From: Bradyrhizobium nanningense | GTDB taxonomy: Bacteria; Pseudomonadota; Alphaproteobacteria; Rhizobiales; Xanthobacteraceae | DNA length: 64,000 nt | NCBI RefSeq assembly: GCF_004114535.1 | Contig: NZ_LBJC01000033.1 | Span: forward strand, 496,001-560,000 | Direction: 5' to 3' | The notes under the pieces: model-generated | The model's database searches: none | Told to the model about the DNA's origin: nothing | The model's input: only the letters and a program-made list of their open reading frames with translations | Translations under genes and position numbers: made by a program | Shown: positions 18,186 to 26,406 of the stretch, one piece after another | Layout of the letters: each line of letters begins with the position of its first letter | How positions within the stretch are numbered: the first letter of the stretch is position 1

Positions 18186-19037
18186 TTAGCGGCGGGCTTG
18201 ATTGCGCTCCTCTGGCGCGGTCTCCTCACCCTTCGCTGCATTCCACAGCGCGTCCATCTCCGCCAGCGAGGCCTGCTCCAGCGTCCGGCCCTGCGCTTCC
18301 AGCGCGCGTTCGATATAGGCAAAACGCCGCTCGAATTTTGCGTTGGTCGCACGCAGGGCGGCTTCCGGATCGGCATCGACGTGGCGGGCGAGGTTGACGA
18401 GGGCGAACATCAGGTCGCCGGTTTCCTCGGCCAGCTCCTGCTTGTTGCCACGATCGAGCGCCGCCTCGATCTCGTCGGCTTCCTCGCGGATCTTTGCCAG
18501 CACCGCGCGCGGGTCGTTCCAGTCGAATCCGACGGTGGAGGCCTTGCGCTGCAGCTCCATCGCGCGCGTCAGGGCGGGCTGGCCGGCCTTCACGCCTGAC
18601 AGCAGCGATTTGTGCGTCGGCGCCTGTTCCGGCGGCCGACGCGCAGCGCGCTCGGCTTTCTCCTCGGCCTTGATGCGGTCCCACACTTCCTTGACGTGAG
18701 AGGAGGCGAGATTGCCGTCCTTGTCGGCAAAGACGTGCGGATGACGCCGGATCATCTTTCGCGTGATGGCCTCGACGACGTCGCCGAATGCGAAAGCGTT
18801 CTGCTCGGACGCCATCTGGGCGTGGAACACGACCTGGAGCAGCAGGTCGCCGAGCTCCTCGCGCAAATCGTCGAGATCGCCGCGGGTGATGGCCTCCACC
18901 ACCTCATAGGCCTCCTCGATCGTGTAGGGCGCGATCGTCGCAAAATTCTGCTCGAGGTCCCAGGGGCAGCCGGTCACCGGCGTGCGCAGCGCCGCCATGA
19001 TCTCGATCAGGCGGGAAATGTCGCGGGAAGGGGTCAT
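18186..19037 (-). CDS. mazG: Nucleoside triphosphate pyrophosphohydrolase MazG
   Basis: House-cleaning enzyme of 283 residues that hydrolyses NTPs and dNTPs to monophosphates and pyrophosphate. Two MazG domains are visible. The first has CPWDLEQNF, then the metal-binding EEAYEVVEAI and LREELGDLLLQVVFHAQ; the second has FDWNDPRAVLAKIREEADEIEAAL and EETGDLMFALVNLARH. The length fits E. coli MazG (263). The ATG at 19037 begins right before the first conserved block. It is convergent with hflX across the repeat at 18024-18178 and divergent from queC, with 126 bases between the two start codons. Confidence 0.95.
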   Translation of the reverse strand: MTPSRDISRLIEIMAALRTPVTGCPWDLEQNFATIAPYTIEEAYEVVEAITRGDLDDLREELGDLLLQVVFHAQMASEQNAFAFGDVVEAITRKMIRRHPHVFADKDGNLASSHVKEVWDRIKAEEKAERAARRPPEQAPTHKSLLSGVKAGQPALTRAMELQRKASTVGFDWNDPRAVLAKIREEADEIEAALDRGNKQELAEETGDLMFALVNLARHVDADPEAALRATNAKFERRFAYIERALEAQGRTLEQASLAEMDALWNAAKGEETAPEERNQARR

Positions 19038-19163
19038 TGCGGGGCCATTCTCCTAGCTGCCAGCGTTATGCCAAAACCGGGCGGCCGTTCCCAGCGCGGG
19101 CGTGCGGAACGGGCCGATTTCCACCGATTGGCTGATGCGTTCCACAATGCTAAAGCGCGGGCC

Positions 19164-19913
19164 ATGAGCGATACATTTTCATCGGAAACTGCGCTGGTGC
19201 TGTTTTCCGGCGGTCAGGATTCCACCACCTGCCTTGCCTGGGCGCTCAGCCGCTTTGCGCGCGTGGAGACGCTGGGGTTCGACTACGGCCAGCGCCACGC
19301 CATCGAGCTGGCCTGCCGCGAGCGGCTGTTCGACGGCGTCAAGGGCCTGCGCGCGGATTGGGCCGCAAAGCTCGGCGACAGCCATACCCTGTCGATCCCG
19401 ACGCTGGCGGCGGTGTCAGAGACCGCGCTGACCCGCGACGTCGAGATTGCGATGGGCGCCGACGGCCTGCCGAACACCTTCGTGCCCGGCCGCAACCTCG
19501 TGTTCCTGACCTTTGCGGCGGCGCTGGCCTATCGGCGCGGCATCACCCACATCGTCGGCGGCATGTGCGAGACGGATTACTCCGGCTATCCCGATTGCCG
19601 CGACGAAACCATCCGCGCCATGCAGACGGCGCTCTCGCTCGGCATGGCGAGGAAGTTTGAGCTCCATACGCCCTTGATGTGGATCGACAAGGCCGCGACA
19701 TGGAAGCTCGCGCAGGATCTCGGCGGCGAGGGGCTGGTCGACCTCATCCGTGAGCACTCCCACACCTGCTACCTCGGCGAACGCGGCGCGCAGCACGATT
19801 GGGGCTACGGCTGCGGCGAGTGCCCGGCGTGCAGCCTGCGGGCGAAGGGATGGCGGGAGTTCGTGGCGGGGCGAGGCCATACGTTCGGTGTCATCACCCG
19901 CGAAGGCGGGTGA
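19164..19913 (+). CDS. queC: 7-cyano-7-deazaguanine synthase QueC
   Basis: ATP-dependent enzyme of 249 residues that converts 7-carboxy-7-deazaguanine to preQ0 in queuosine synthesis. The PP-loop LFSGGQDSTT is at about residues 13-22. FVPGRNLVFL and MCETDYSGYPDCR follow, and a C-terminal zinc site is formed by CGECPACSLR with an earlier Cys (HTCYLG). The ATG at 19164 directly precedes the core; the frame stays open upstream, but that stretch is antisense to mazG. The last residues and the stop codon lie inside a dispersed inverted repeat (19891-19989), which looks to have supplied the C-terminus. No other que genes lie nearby. Confidence 0.95.
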   Translation: MSDTFSSETALVLFSGGQDSTTCLAWALSRFARVETLGFDYGQRHAIELACRERLFDGVKGLRADWAAKLGDSHTLSIPTLAAVSETALTRDVEIAMGADGLPNTFVPGRNLVFLTFAAALAYRRGITHIVGGMCETDYSGYPDCRDETIRAMQTALSLGMARKFELHTPLMWIDKAATWKLAQDLGGEGLVDLIREHSHTCYLGERGAQHDWGYGCGECPACSLRAKGWREFVAGRGHTFGVITREGG

Positions 19914-19989
19914 TCCAGTATCCCAGAGACCATGCTTGAGCCGAGAAGCCGCGGCGTACTGGGTCGCCCGGTCAAGCCGGGCGACGACG
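19891..19989. repeat. Dispersed inverted repeat overlapping the end of queC
   Basis: Two perfect hairpins. CACCCGC (19895-19901) pairs with GCGGGTG (19906-19912). GTCGCCCGG (19963-19971) pairs with CCGGGCGAC (19977-19985). The left hairpin contains the queC stop codon region. Repeats starting TCATCACCCGCGAAGGCGGGTGATCCAGTA are, from memory, a common Bradyrhizobium family. It may act as the queC terminator. Confidence 0.65.
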
Positions 19990-20016
19990 GAGGATAGAGC
20001 TCGTTCTCTCTCAACG

Positions 20017-20103
20017 CGTCGTTGCGAGGAGCTCTTGCGACGAAGCAATCCAGACTGCCGCCGCAGAGAGATTCTGGATTGCTTCGCTGCGCTCGCAATG
20101 ACG
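20017..20103. repeat. Dispersed inverted repeat, CGTCGTTGCGAGG type
   Basis: The outer arms are CGTCGTTGCGAG (20017 onward) and CTCGCAATGACG (ending 20103). Inside is a perfect 14-bp inverted pair, CGAAGCAATCCAGA (20041-20054) and TCTGGATTGCTTCG (20073-20086). It is a different family from its neighbour at 19891-19989 and fills the gap between the convergent queC and nitrile hydratase accessory genes. Confidence 0.65.
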
Positions 20104-20116
20104 GGTGGAGCGCGAG

Positions 20117-20494
20117 CTAGCCAAAATCCTCCGGCCGAAGCTCAATCGGCTTGCCGTGCGGGGTGCGATCCGCCGCGTGGTCCCAGGCATCGCGATAGCG
20201 GTGCAGCGTGTCCATCGAGGCGACGCCTTTGCGTGCGACCAAGCCTTCCAGCGTGGCGAGCCAGTGCAGATAGTAGGTCTCGCCCGTATCAGGATCGCCG
20301 GCGGCCTGCGCGCGCTTGATCTCGGAGGCCAGGCTTGCTGCCCATTCGGGCCAGGTGAACACGCCGCGCTCGTGCAGCGTCAACGCCATGGCGAACGCAT
20401 GCGCTTCCCAGGGCGCGCGGAACACCGGGCCGTCGTCATCGCGTGGAATACTCGGAATGGCCGCCGTTGCGACCGCCGCTGCCGTGCTGCTCAT
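20117..20494 (-). CDS. Nitrile hydratase accessory protein (activator-type)
   Basis: Small protein of 125 residues matching the nitrile hydratase accessory family, which resembles the N-terminal part of the beta subunit and helps load the metal. Visible family segments are PVFRAPWEAHAFAMAL, GVFTWPEWA and YYLHWLATLEGLVARKG. The ATG at 20494 shares one base with the beta-subunit stop (TGATG), so translation is coupled; a GTG one codon earlier is possible. It is the third gene of an alpha-beta-accessory operon. No amidase gene follows in the window, so further hydrolysis of the amide must be encoded elsewhere. Confidence 0.88.
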   Translation of the reverse strand: MSSTAAAVATAAIPSIPRDDDGPVFRAPWEAHAFAMALTLHERGVFTWPEWAASLASEIKRAQAAGDPDTGETYYLHWLATLEGLVARKGVASMDTLHRYRDAWDHAADRTPHGKPIELRPEDFG

Positions 20495-21153
20495 CACGCC
20501 GGATCCAGATACGGCTCGAAGGCGTCGATCGAGACCTTCAGGGTCGGATCGCCGTCATCGCCCCAGAGGTCGCGGCCTTCGAACACGACGGTGTAAAGCC
20601 ACTGCGGATGTTCGCCGCGCTCCATCGCCGCCGTGTCCGGAAACACGTGGCAGCCATGGTTGAGCTCGACGACACCGACATGGCCGCGCACGTAGCGCGG
20701 CAGCCTTGTATGCGTGGCCGGATGGATGTTCTTGGCGCGCACGCGGTCGCCGATCTTGAACCTGGCAGGCGCCGGGGCAGGGCGGGCGAACTTGCCGCGC
20801 ACCATCACGCGCTCGACATTGGCGAGATCGAACTTGCCGTGCTTGAGCGCCTTTGCGGGCTGCATCGCATGGCCGGCGGCGACCTCCTCTCGCGTGAGGT
20901 AGCCCTTCTCGATCAGCATCTCCTCGAGCCCGAGAAACCATTTCTTGTAATAGGAGCTCGACAGATACACGTCTGGCGGCAACGTCTCGCGATAGTAGCG
21001 CGAGGTGTCGATATTGAAGGCGCCGGCCGCGCCCATCGCGCGTACCATCGCGAGCACACGCGACTCCCATTCCTCGTGGAACATCGGCTCGTTCGGCTCG
21101 GGCTCGACCTTGCCGAACCCGTCCATGCCGCCCATGTCGTGCACGCCGTTCAT
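20494..21153 (-). CDS. nthB: Nitrile hydratase beta subunit
   Basis: Beta subunit (219 residues) of the cytoplasmic enzyme that hydrates nitriles to amides. The N-terminus MNGVHDMGGMDGFG is the hallmark of the family. The helical region follows (FHEEWESRVLAMVRAM, YYRETLPPD, YYKKWFLGLEEML). The C-terminal SH3-like barrel then begins, with RFKIGDRVRAKNIHP and HTRLPRYVRGHVG. The ATG at 21153 overlaps the alpha-subunit stop (ATGA), and the stop overlaps the accessory gene start. Gene order alpha-beta-accessory is the one seen in cobalt-type enzymes. Confidence 0.95.
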   Translation of the reverse strand: MNGVHDMGGMDGFGKVEPEPNEPMFHEEWESRVLAMVRAMGAAGAFNIDTSRYYRETLPPDVYLSSSYYKKWFLGLEEMLIEKGYLTREEVAAGHAMQPAKALKHGKFDLANVERVMVRGKFARPAPAPARFKIGDRVRAKNIHPATHTRLPRYVRGHVGVVELNHGCHVFPDTAAMERGEHPQWLYTVVFEGRDLWGDDGDPTLKVSIDAFEPYLDPA

Positions 21154-21776
21154 GACGGTGCTCCCGGCGTCTTGGGAAAGCCGGTGCCGATCATGGAATC
21201 GCGCGTGACGAGCTCGGCGAGCTGTTCCTCGCTCCATCCCTCGGTACCCGCAGGCCGCATTGGCAGCACCAGGAAGCGCGTTTCGGCGGTGGAATCCCAT
21301 ACCCGGATTTCCATCTCCTTGGGCAGGGTGACGTCGAAATCTGCGAGCACGCCGCGCGGATCTTTCACCGCACGCGAGCGGTAGGGTGCGGCCTTGTACC
21401 AGACCGGTGGCAGCCCCAGCATTTCCCAGGGGTAGCAGGAGCACAGCGTGCACACGACCATGTTGTGGCGCTCGGGTGTGTTCTCGACCACGACGAGATG
21501 GTCGCCGACGCGGCTGACATGGCCGAGCGTGCCGATCGCCTTGCTGCCATCCTCCAGCAGTGCCTTCTTGAAGGCCGGATCGCTCCAGGCCTTGGCGACG
21601 ACGCACGCGCCGTTGTGCGGTCCGATCTTGGTCTCGTAGGCCTGGATGATGGCGTCGAGCGCGGCCGGTTCGACATAGCCCTTTTCCGTCAAAATCGTCT
21701 CGAGCGCGCGCACGCGCAGCTCGGTCTCCGACAGCTCGGAATGGTCGTGATCGTGGTCGTGATGATGCTCGCTCAT
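21150..21776 (-). CDS. nthA: Nitrile hydratase alpha subunit, cobalt type
   Basis: Catalytic alpha subunit, 208 residues. The metal-binding claw reads VCTLCSCY (Cys109, Cys112, Ser113, Cys114). Thr after the first Cys and Tyr after the last mark the Co(III) form; iron enzymes have CSLCSCT. Two of these cysteines are normally oxidised to sulfinic and sulfenic acids. The first 12 residues are unusually rich in His and Asp (HHHDHDHDH) and could bind metal during assembly. The start is ATG 21776, divergent by 60 bases from the next gene. Role: nitrile assimilation or detoxification, giving amides. Confidence 0.95.
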   Translation of the reverse strand: MSEHHHDHDHDHSELSETELRVRALETILTEKGYVEPAALDAIIQAYETKIGPHNGACVVAKAWSDPAFKKALLEDGSKAIGTLGHVSRVGDHLVVVENTPERHNMVVCTLCSCYPWEMLGLPPVWYKAAPYRSRAVKDPRGVLADFDVTLPKEMEIRVWDSTAETRFLVLPMRPAGTEGWSEEQLAELVTRDSMIGTGFPKTPGAPS

Positions 21777-21836
21777 GACGCGAAGATAGTCCCAGAATCC
21801 GGGCCTTGTCGAGGAAGACTCTGCTAACATCCAGCC

Positions 21837-22595
21837 ATGGGCTGGGCTGCACGAACCGGAATAATTGTCGCAATTGCGGCTCTTGTGACATTCGCGGCGC
21901 GTGATGCGCGCGCTGCGAATGGCGCCTATGCGGTCGATGCCGCCGACATCTCCGAGGTCGGCTCCTGCAAGGTCGAGAGCTGGATGTCGACTGCTTCCAA
22001 TACGGATTTCCTGGCGGTCGCCAATCCCTCCTGCGTGGTCGACCCCTTCCGGCCGATCGAGCTGAGCCTCCAGACCATCCGCGCCCGCAGCGATGGCGAC
22101 TGGACCACGACGATAGCTCCCAAAGCCAAAACGAACTTCATCCCGACCGGGGTGGGGCGATGGGGATTGTCGGCTTATGGCGGGGGATCGTTCGACGTGG
22201 CGACCGGCGAGGCGCTGTCCGCCTTTGCGGTCATCCCCGCGACCTTTCGCCTGTCGGAGACGTTGCGCATCAACGTGAACGGCGGCTGGCTCTGGGATCG
22301 CACCGTGGATCGCCATTACCTGACCTATGGCGTCGGGTTCGACTGGAAGTTCACCGACACGCTGCAATGGACCATCGAGGCCTATGGCCAGGCTGGCGCG
22401 TCCGAGGTCGCGAGCGTTGTGCAACCGCGCTTGCAGACCGGTGTACGCTACCGGCCGAACGAGATATTTTCCGTCGACGTGATCTACGGCCGCAACATCG
22501 GCGGCGAGAACGCCAACTGGATCACGATCGGGACGACGATCCGGTTTCCGGTTCGCGGCGGCGAGCCGGAGCACCGGCGCACTGGGCATTTGTGA
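21837..22595 (+). CDS. Exported beta-rich protein of unknown function, probably outer membrane
   Basis: 252 residues. A signal peptide (about 1-27, ending ARA) is followed by alternating polar and hydrophobic stretches with many aromatic and Gly residues (WGLSAYGGGSFDV, LRINVNGGWLWDR, YLTYGVGFDWKF, WTIEAYGQAG), and a near-terminal strand WITIGTTIRFPV. This pattern suggests a small beta-barrel of about 10-12 strands. I do not recognise the family. It is divergent from nthA by 60 bases. An enoyl-CoA hydratase gene follows after 31 bases and may be in the same transcript. Confidence 0.7.
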   Translation: MGWAARTGIIVAIAALVTFAARDARAANGAYAVDAADISEVGSCKVESWMSTASNTDFLAVANPSCVVDPFRPIELSLQTIRARSDGDWTTTIAPKAKTNFIPTGVGRWGLSAYGGGSFDVATGEALSAFAVIPATFRLSETLRINVNGGWLWDRTVDRHYLTYGVGFDWKFTDTLQWTIEAYGQAGASEVASVVQPRLQTGVRYRPNEIFSVDVIYGRNIGGENANWITIGTTIRFPVRGGEPEHRRTGHL

Positions 22596-22626
22596 TCAAG
22601 AGCAACAAGAACAGGGGAGACTTCCG

Positions 22627-23433
22627 TTGGCCAATTACGTGGCGATCGAGAAAGGTCATGGGCCGGAAGGGCGGATCGCGATCGTGCGGTTCGACCGGGG
22701 CGATGGCATCAACGCGCTGTCGCCCGAGGCGCTGCGGCAGCTCACCGCGGCCGCGCGGAGCTTCGAAGACGATGCAGCGACTTCCGTCGTGGTTCTGACC
22801 GGCAGCACCAGCGCATTCAGCGCCGGCTTCGACTTGAAAGACGCCGAGGGCCGCTCGCGCAAGGAGATGGATCTCGGCACGCTGCGCCGGCATCTCAAGC
22901 TCGGGCCGCGCCTCACACACGCTTGGCAGGAGATGGAGCAGATCACGATCGGGGCGATCGAGGGGTTTTGCGTCGGCGGCGGTGTCGCGCTCGCCGTGGC
23001 ACTCGACTTCCGCGTGATGGGGCACGATGCCCACTTGCGCGTGCCCGAGATCGGGCTCGGCATGAACATGAGCTGGCAGAGCATTCCGCGCATGTTGCAC
23101 CTGATCGGACCAGCCCGCACCAAGCAGGCGGTGATCCTGGCCGATCAGCGCATCTCGGCGGATGAGGCCTATGAGTGGGGTCTGGTGGAACAGGTGACTG
23201 ATCCCGGCCATGCCTTCGATGCCGCCATGGAGCTCGCCCGCAAGGTCGCCGCGCAGCCGCCGCTCTCGGTTGCGATGACGAAGCTCACCGTCAACCGGCT
23301 TGCGCATGCGCTGGACGATCTCGCCAGCCACATGGACGTCGACCAGTTCGCGCTCGCCAGTTTCAGCGAAGACCACAAGGAGGGCGTCGAAGCGTTCCTG
23401 GGGCGCCGCAAGCCGCGCTTCAAGGGGCGGTAG
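22627..23433 (+). CDS. Enoyl-CoA hydratase/isomerase family protein
   Basis: Crotonase-fold enzyme of 268 residues, expected to hydrate or isomerise a 2-enoyl-CoA in fatty or organic acid breakdown. The oxyanion-hole segments are AFSAGFDLKD (about 60-69) and EGFCVGGGVALAVALDFRVMG (about 111-131), with the active-site Glu region VPEIGLGMNMSW after them. The C-terminus has the usual trimerisation helices. It starts with TTG at 22627, spaced properly from GGGGAGA. A SLC13-type carrier follows after about 110 bases. The exact substrate cannot be told. Confidence 0.88.
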   Translation: MANYVAIEKGHGPEGRIAIVRFDRGDGINALSPEALRQLTAAARSFEDDAATSVVVLTGSTSAFSAGFDLKDAEGRSRKEMDLGTLRRHLKLGPRLTHAWQEMEQITIGAIEGFCVGGGVALAVALDFRVMGHDAHLRVPEIGLGMNMSWQSIPRMLHLIGPARTKQAVILADQRISADEAYEWGLVEQVTDPGHAFDAAMELARKVAAQPPLSVAMTKLTVNRLAHALDDLASHMDVDQFALASFSEDHKEGVEAFLGRRKPRFKGR

Positions 23434-23544
23434 ATTGATGCCAGGCCATTGATCGCAGCCCCGACAGTCCGTATACGCCGCACTGGGACAAAGCAGGCTC
23501 GGCCAACGAGCCGCATCATGCGACGACATTCGAGAGGAGGGCCC

Positions 23545-25017
23545 ATGACCGCCAATTCGCAGGCGCCTGAGGCGAAAGGGTTTCGCTGGAAACTGGTGGC
23601 ACCGCTGGCGGTGTGGCTGGTGATCTATCTGTGGCCGGCGCCCTCGGGGCTCAACGTCAATCAATGGCACTATTTCGCGGTGTTCGCGGCCGTCATCACC
23701 GGACTCATCCTGGAATCGATGCCGGTCGGCGCGGTCGGCTTCATCGGCCTGACGGTCGCCGGTATCAGCGGCTATATCGATCCCAATCCGACCAAGTCGC
23801 TGCGCTGGATGCTGGCAGGCTTTGCCGAAAGCACGGTCTGGTTGATCGTTGGCGCCTTCGTGTTCTCGATCGGCTATCGCAAGAGCCAGCTCGGCCGGCG
23901 CATCGCGCTGGTGCTGGTGAAGCGCCTTGGCCGCAACACGCTCGGCCTCGGCTATGCGGTGGCGATGTCGGACTTCCTGCTTGCGCCGGCAACGCCGTCG
24001 AACACCGCGCGCAGCGGCGGCATCGTCTATCCCATCATCAGCAACATCCCGCGCATCTACGGCTCCGAGCCGGGACCGACCGCCGGCAGGATCGGCACCT
24101 ATGTGATGTGGACGGCCTTTGCCGCGACCGCCGTCACAAGCTCGCTGTTCTTCACGGCGCTCGCGCCCAACGCGGCGGCGCTGGCGATCGCCAAGAAGAC
24201 GGTCGGGGTCGAGGTCAGCTGGGGCCAGTGGTTTCTCGGCTTCGCGCCGCTCGGCATCCTGCTGATGGTGCTCGTGCCGCTGCTCAGCTATCTGGTGTGC
24301 CGGCCCGAGGTGAAGCGCAGCCCGGAGATTTCCGACTGGGCGGCGAAAGAACTCCAGACGATGGGCCCGATGTCGCGCAACGAGTGGATCATGCTCGGCC
24401 TGATCGCGCTTGCGATGTTCCTGTGGATCGCGGGGTCGAGCCCGGACATTCATGTGCCCGTGCTCGGCTCGAACTTCGTCAACGCGACCACCGTTGTGTT
24501 CATCGTGATCTCCTTGATGCTGGTGACCGGCGTGATCGAGTTTGCCGATATCGTCAGCGAGAAGAGCGCCTGGGAGGTGTTCTTCTATTTCACCTCGCTG
24601 CTGACGCTGGCCTCTGGCCTCAACGAGATCGGCTTCATCAAATGGTTCGCGACCGAATACGCAAAGCCGCTCGCCGGGCTGTCCCCGTCGACCGCGATGC
24701 TGCTCCTGGTCGCGCTGTTCTTCTGGATCCATTATTTCTTCTCGAGCATTACCTCGCATGCCGCCGCGGTGCTGCCCGTCGTGCTCGCGGTCGGATCGGG
24801 CATCCCCGATCTGCCGGTCACGACCCTCGCCATGCTCTGCATGTACTCGCTCGGCCTGATGGGCGTGATCTCGCCTTACGCGACCGGACCCGCGCCGATG
24901 TATTTCGGCAGCGGCTATATCGGGAAGGGCCAGTTCTGGGGCTTTGGTCTGATCTTCGGGCTGCTCTACTTCGCCGGGCTTCTGCTGATCGTGTTGCCCT
25001 GGCTGCAGATGGGATGA
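23545..25017 (+). CDS. SLC13/DASS-family anion transporter
   Basis: Inner-membrane carrier of 490 residues with about 11-12 hydrophobic helices, expected to import di- or tricarboxylates or a similar anion with sodium or protons. Typical family parts are the early LILESMPVGAVGFIGLTVAGISGYIDP-type region, SDFLLAPATPSNTARSGG (the substrate-binding Ser-Asn-Thr loop of the first repeat) and HYFFSSITSHAAAVLPVV (second repeat). The ATG at 23545 sits behind GAGAGGAGGG. It lies downstream of the enoyl-CoA hydratase on the same strand. The substrate is not deducible. Confidence 0.88.
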   Translation: MTANSQAPEAKGFRWKLVAPLAVWLVIYLWPAPSGLNVNQWHYFAVFAAVITGLILESMPVGAVGFIGLTVAGISGYIDPNPTKSLRWMLAGFAESTVWLIVGAFVFSIGYRKSQLGRRIALVLVKRLGRNTLGLGYAVAMSDFLLAPATPSNTARSGGIVYPIISNIPRIYGSEPGPTAGRIGTYVMWTAFAATAVTSSLFFTALAPNAAALAIAKKTVGVEVSWGQWFLGFAPLGILLMVLVPLLSYLVCRPEVKRSPEISDWAAKELQTMGPMSRNEWIMLGLIALAMFLWIAGSSPDIHVPVLGSNFVNATTVVFIVISLMLVTGVIEFADIVSEKSAWEVFFYFTSLLTLASGLNEIGFIKWFATEYAKPLAGLSPSTAMLLLVALFFWIHYFFSSITSHAAAVLPVVLAVGSGIPDLPVTTLAMLCMYSLGLMGVISPYATGPAPMYFGSGYIGKGQFWGFGLIFGLLYFAGLLLIVLPWLQMG

Positions 25018-25211
25018 GCCGGGCGGGAGGCTGATACGCCCTGGCGAAGGAATATTCTTCTCCGGGGAAGGATTGGGAAAACTTCGTCCAACTCCTCGCA
25101 AATATCTGACATTGCAAGACAGGCCCGAAAGGGCGATGGTGCGTGCTGCGGTGCAGTGCGTTCCATTCCGAGCCCTCACCGCTGTTCCACCCCCGTCGCT
25201 GGATGCGATCT

Positions 25212-25242
25212 GGTTCCCTTACGCCCGGGGCGTGCGGCAACC
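25212..25242 (+). promoter_or_regulatory. Structured leader before metN
   Basis: GGTT (25212-25215) can pair with AACC (25239-25242) around an inner stem of ACGCC (25221-25225) with GGCGT (25229-25233). The 3' side, GCGGCAACC, recalls the conserved P3 segment of SAM-I riboswitches, and the next gene imports methionine. The rest of a SAM-I fold was not found, so this is noted as a structured leader only. Confidence 0.22.
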
Positions 25243-25269
25243 CAATTATTGTGCATGAAGGCCGTTTCC

Positions 25270-26406
25270 ATGAATGCCCACCAATCGCTCGCGATCGGAC
25301 AGCCGATCGAGAGGTTCGAAGCGATTTCGCGTGCTGCCGTCGAGTCGGAGGCGATGGTCCGTTTCGCCGGCATCTCGAAGACCTATCCGGCTTACCGCGG
25401 CAAGCCCGGGGTCAACGCGCTTGAGAATATCGATTTCGCGATACCACGCGGTTCCATCACTGGCGTGATCGGCCGCTCCGGCGCCGGCAAGTCGAGTCTG
25501 GTCCGGCTCATCAATGGGCTAGAGAAGCCGACCACCGGACATGTCATCGTGGATGGCCGCGATATCTCGGCGCTGGCGGGCCGCGAGTTGCGGCTGGCGC
25601 AACGCTCGATCGGCATGATCTTCCAGCATTTCAACCTGCTGTCCTCGCGCACCGCGGCCGACAACATTGCGCTGCCGCTGGAGATCGCCGGCTGGGCCAA
25701 GGCCGACATCAAGACGCGCGTGGCCGAACTGCTCGCGCTCGTCGGCATTGCCGACAAGCATGACCGCTATCCGTCGGAACTCTCCGGAGGTCAGAAGCAG
25801 CGCGTCGGCATCGCCCGCGCGCTGGCGACCCGGCCGAGCGTGCTCTTGTCGGACGAGGCGACCTCCGCGCTCGATCCGCAGACCACGCGCGCGATCCTCG
25901 ATCTGCTCGCGAACATCAACCGCGAGCTCGGGGTGACCATCGTGCTGATCACCCACGAAATGTCCGTGGTGCGCCAGCTTGCCAAGGAAGTCGTCGTGCT
26001 CGATGCCGGCCGCGTCGTCGAGAGCGGCCATGTCGCCGACATCTTCACCCACCCGAAGCATCCGATCACGCAGTCCTTCCTGGCCGAGGTGATCGGCGAC
26101 AGCTTGCCGGTCTCGCTGGCGAGCCGGATCGTGGCGGAGCCGTCTGCCGGCGGGCAGGCCGTGATCCGCCTCCAGGTGCGCGGAGCGGGGGCCGGCGACA
26201 CGCTGGTCGTCCGGCTCGCCCGCGAGCTCGGCCTCGACGTGTCGCTGCTGTCGGCCCGCATCGACGAGATCGGCGGCCAGCATGTCGGCTCGCTCGTTCT
26301 CGGCATTCCTCTCGGCAGTTCTGGCCGCGACGACGCGGCGACGCGGACGCTGGCCTTTCTGTCTCAACATCAATTCCCGGCGGAGCATCTCGGCTATGTC
26401 GCCTGA
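25270..26406 (+). CDS. metN: Methionine import ATPase MetN
   Basis: ABC ATPase of 378 residues driving methionine uptake. Walker A GRSGAGKS is at about residues 68-75. The Q loop IFQHFNLL, signature LSGGQKQR and an altered Walker B (VLLSDEATSALDP) follow. The last 95 residues form the NIL domain, which binds methionine and slows transport when the amino acid is plentiful. The N-terminus is about 30 residues longer than E. coli MetN. ATG 25270 is preferred because of GAAGG 8 bases upstream; ATG 25255 is also open. The gene overlaps metI by 11 bases. No metQ binding-protein gene is next to it. Confidence 0.93.
   Translation: MNAHQSLAIGQPIERFEAISRAAVESEAMVRFAGISKTYPAYRGKPGVNALENIDFAIPRGSITGVIGRSGAGKSSLVRLINGLEKPTTGHVIVDGRDISALAGRELRLAQRSIGMIFQHFNLLSSRTAADNIALPLEIAGWAKADIKTRVAELLALVGIADKHDRYPSELSGGQKQRVGIARALATRPSVLLSDEATSALDPQTTRAILDLLANINRELGVTIVLITHEMSVVRQLAKEVVVLDAGRVVESGHVADIFTHPKHPITQSFLAEVIGDSLPVSLASRIVAEPSAGGQAVIRLQVRGAGAGDTLVVRLARELGLDVSLLSARIDEIGGQHVGSLVLGIPLGSSGRDDAATRTLAFLSQHQFPAEHLGYVA

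Noticed and set aside
25180..25270. Full SAM-I or SAM-II riboswitch before metN
   Set aside because: Only one segment resembles SAM-I; the other conserved helices and the SAM-II TCGCTAAAGG core are missing.
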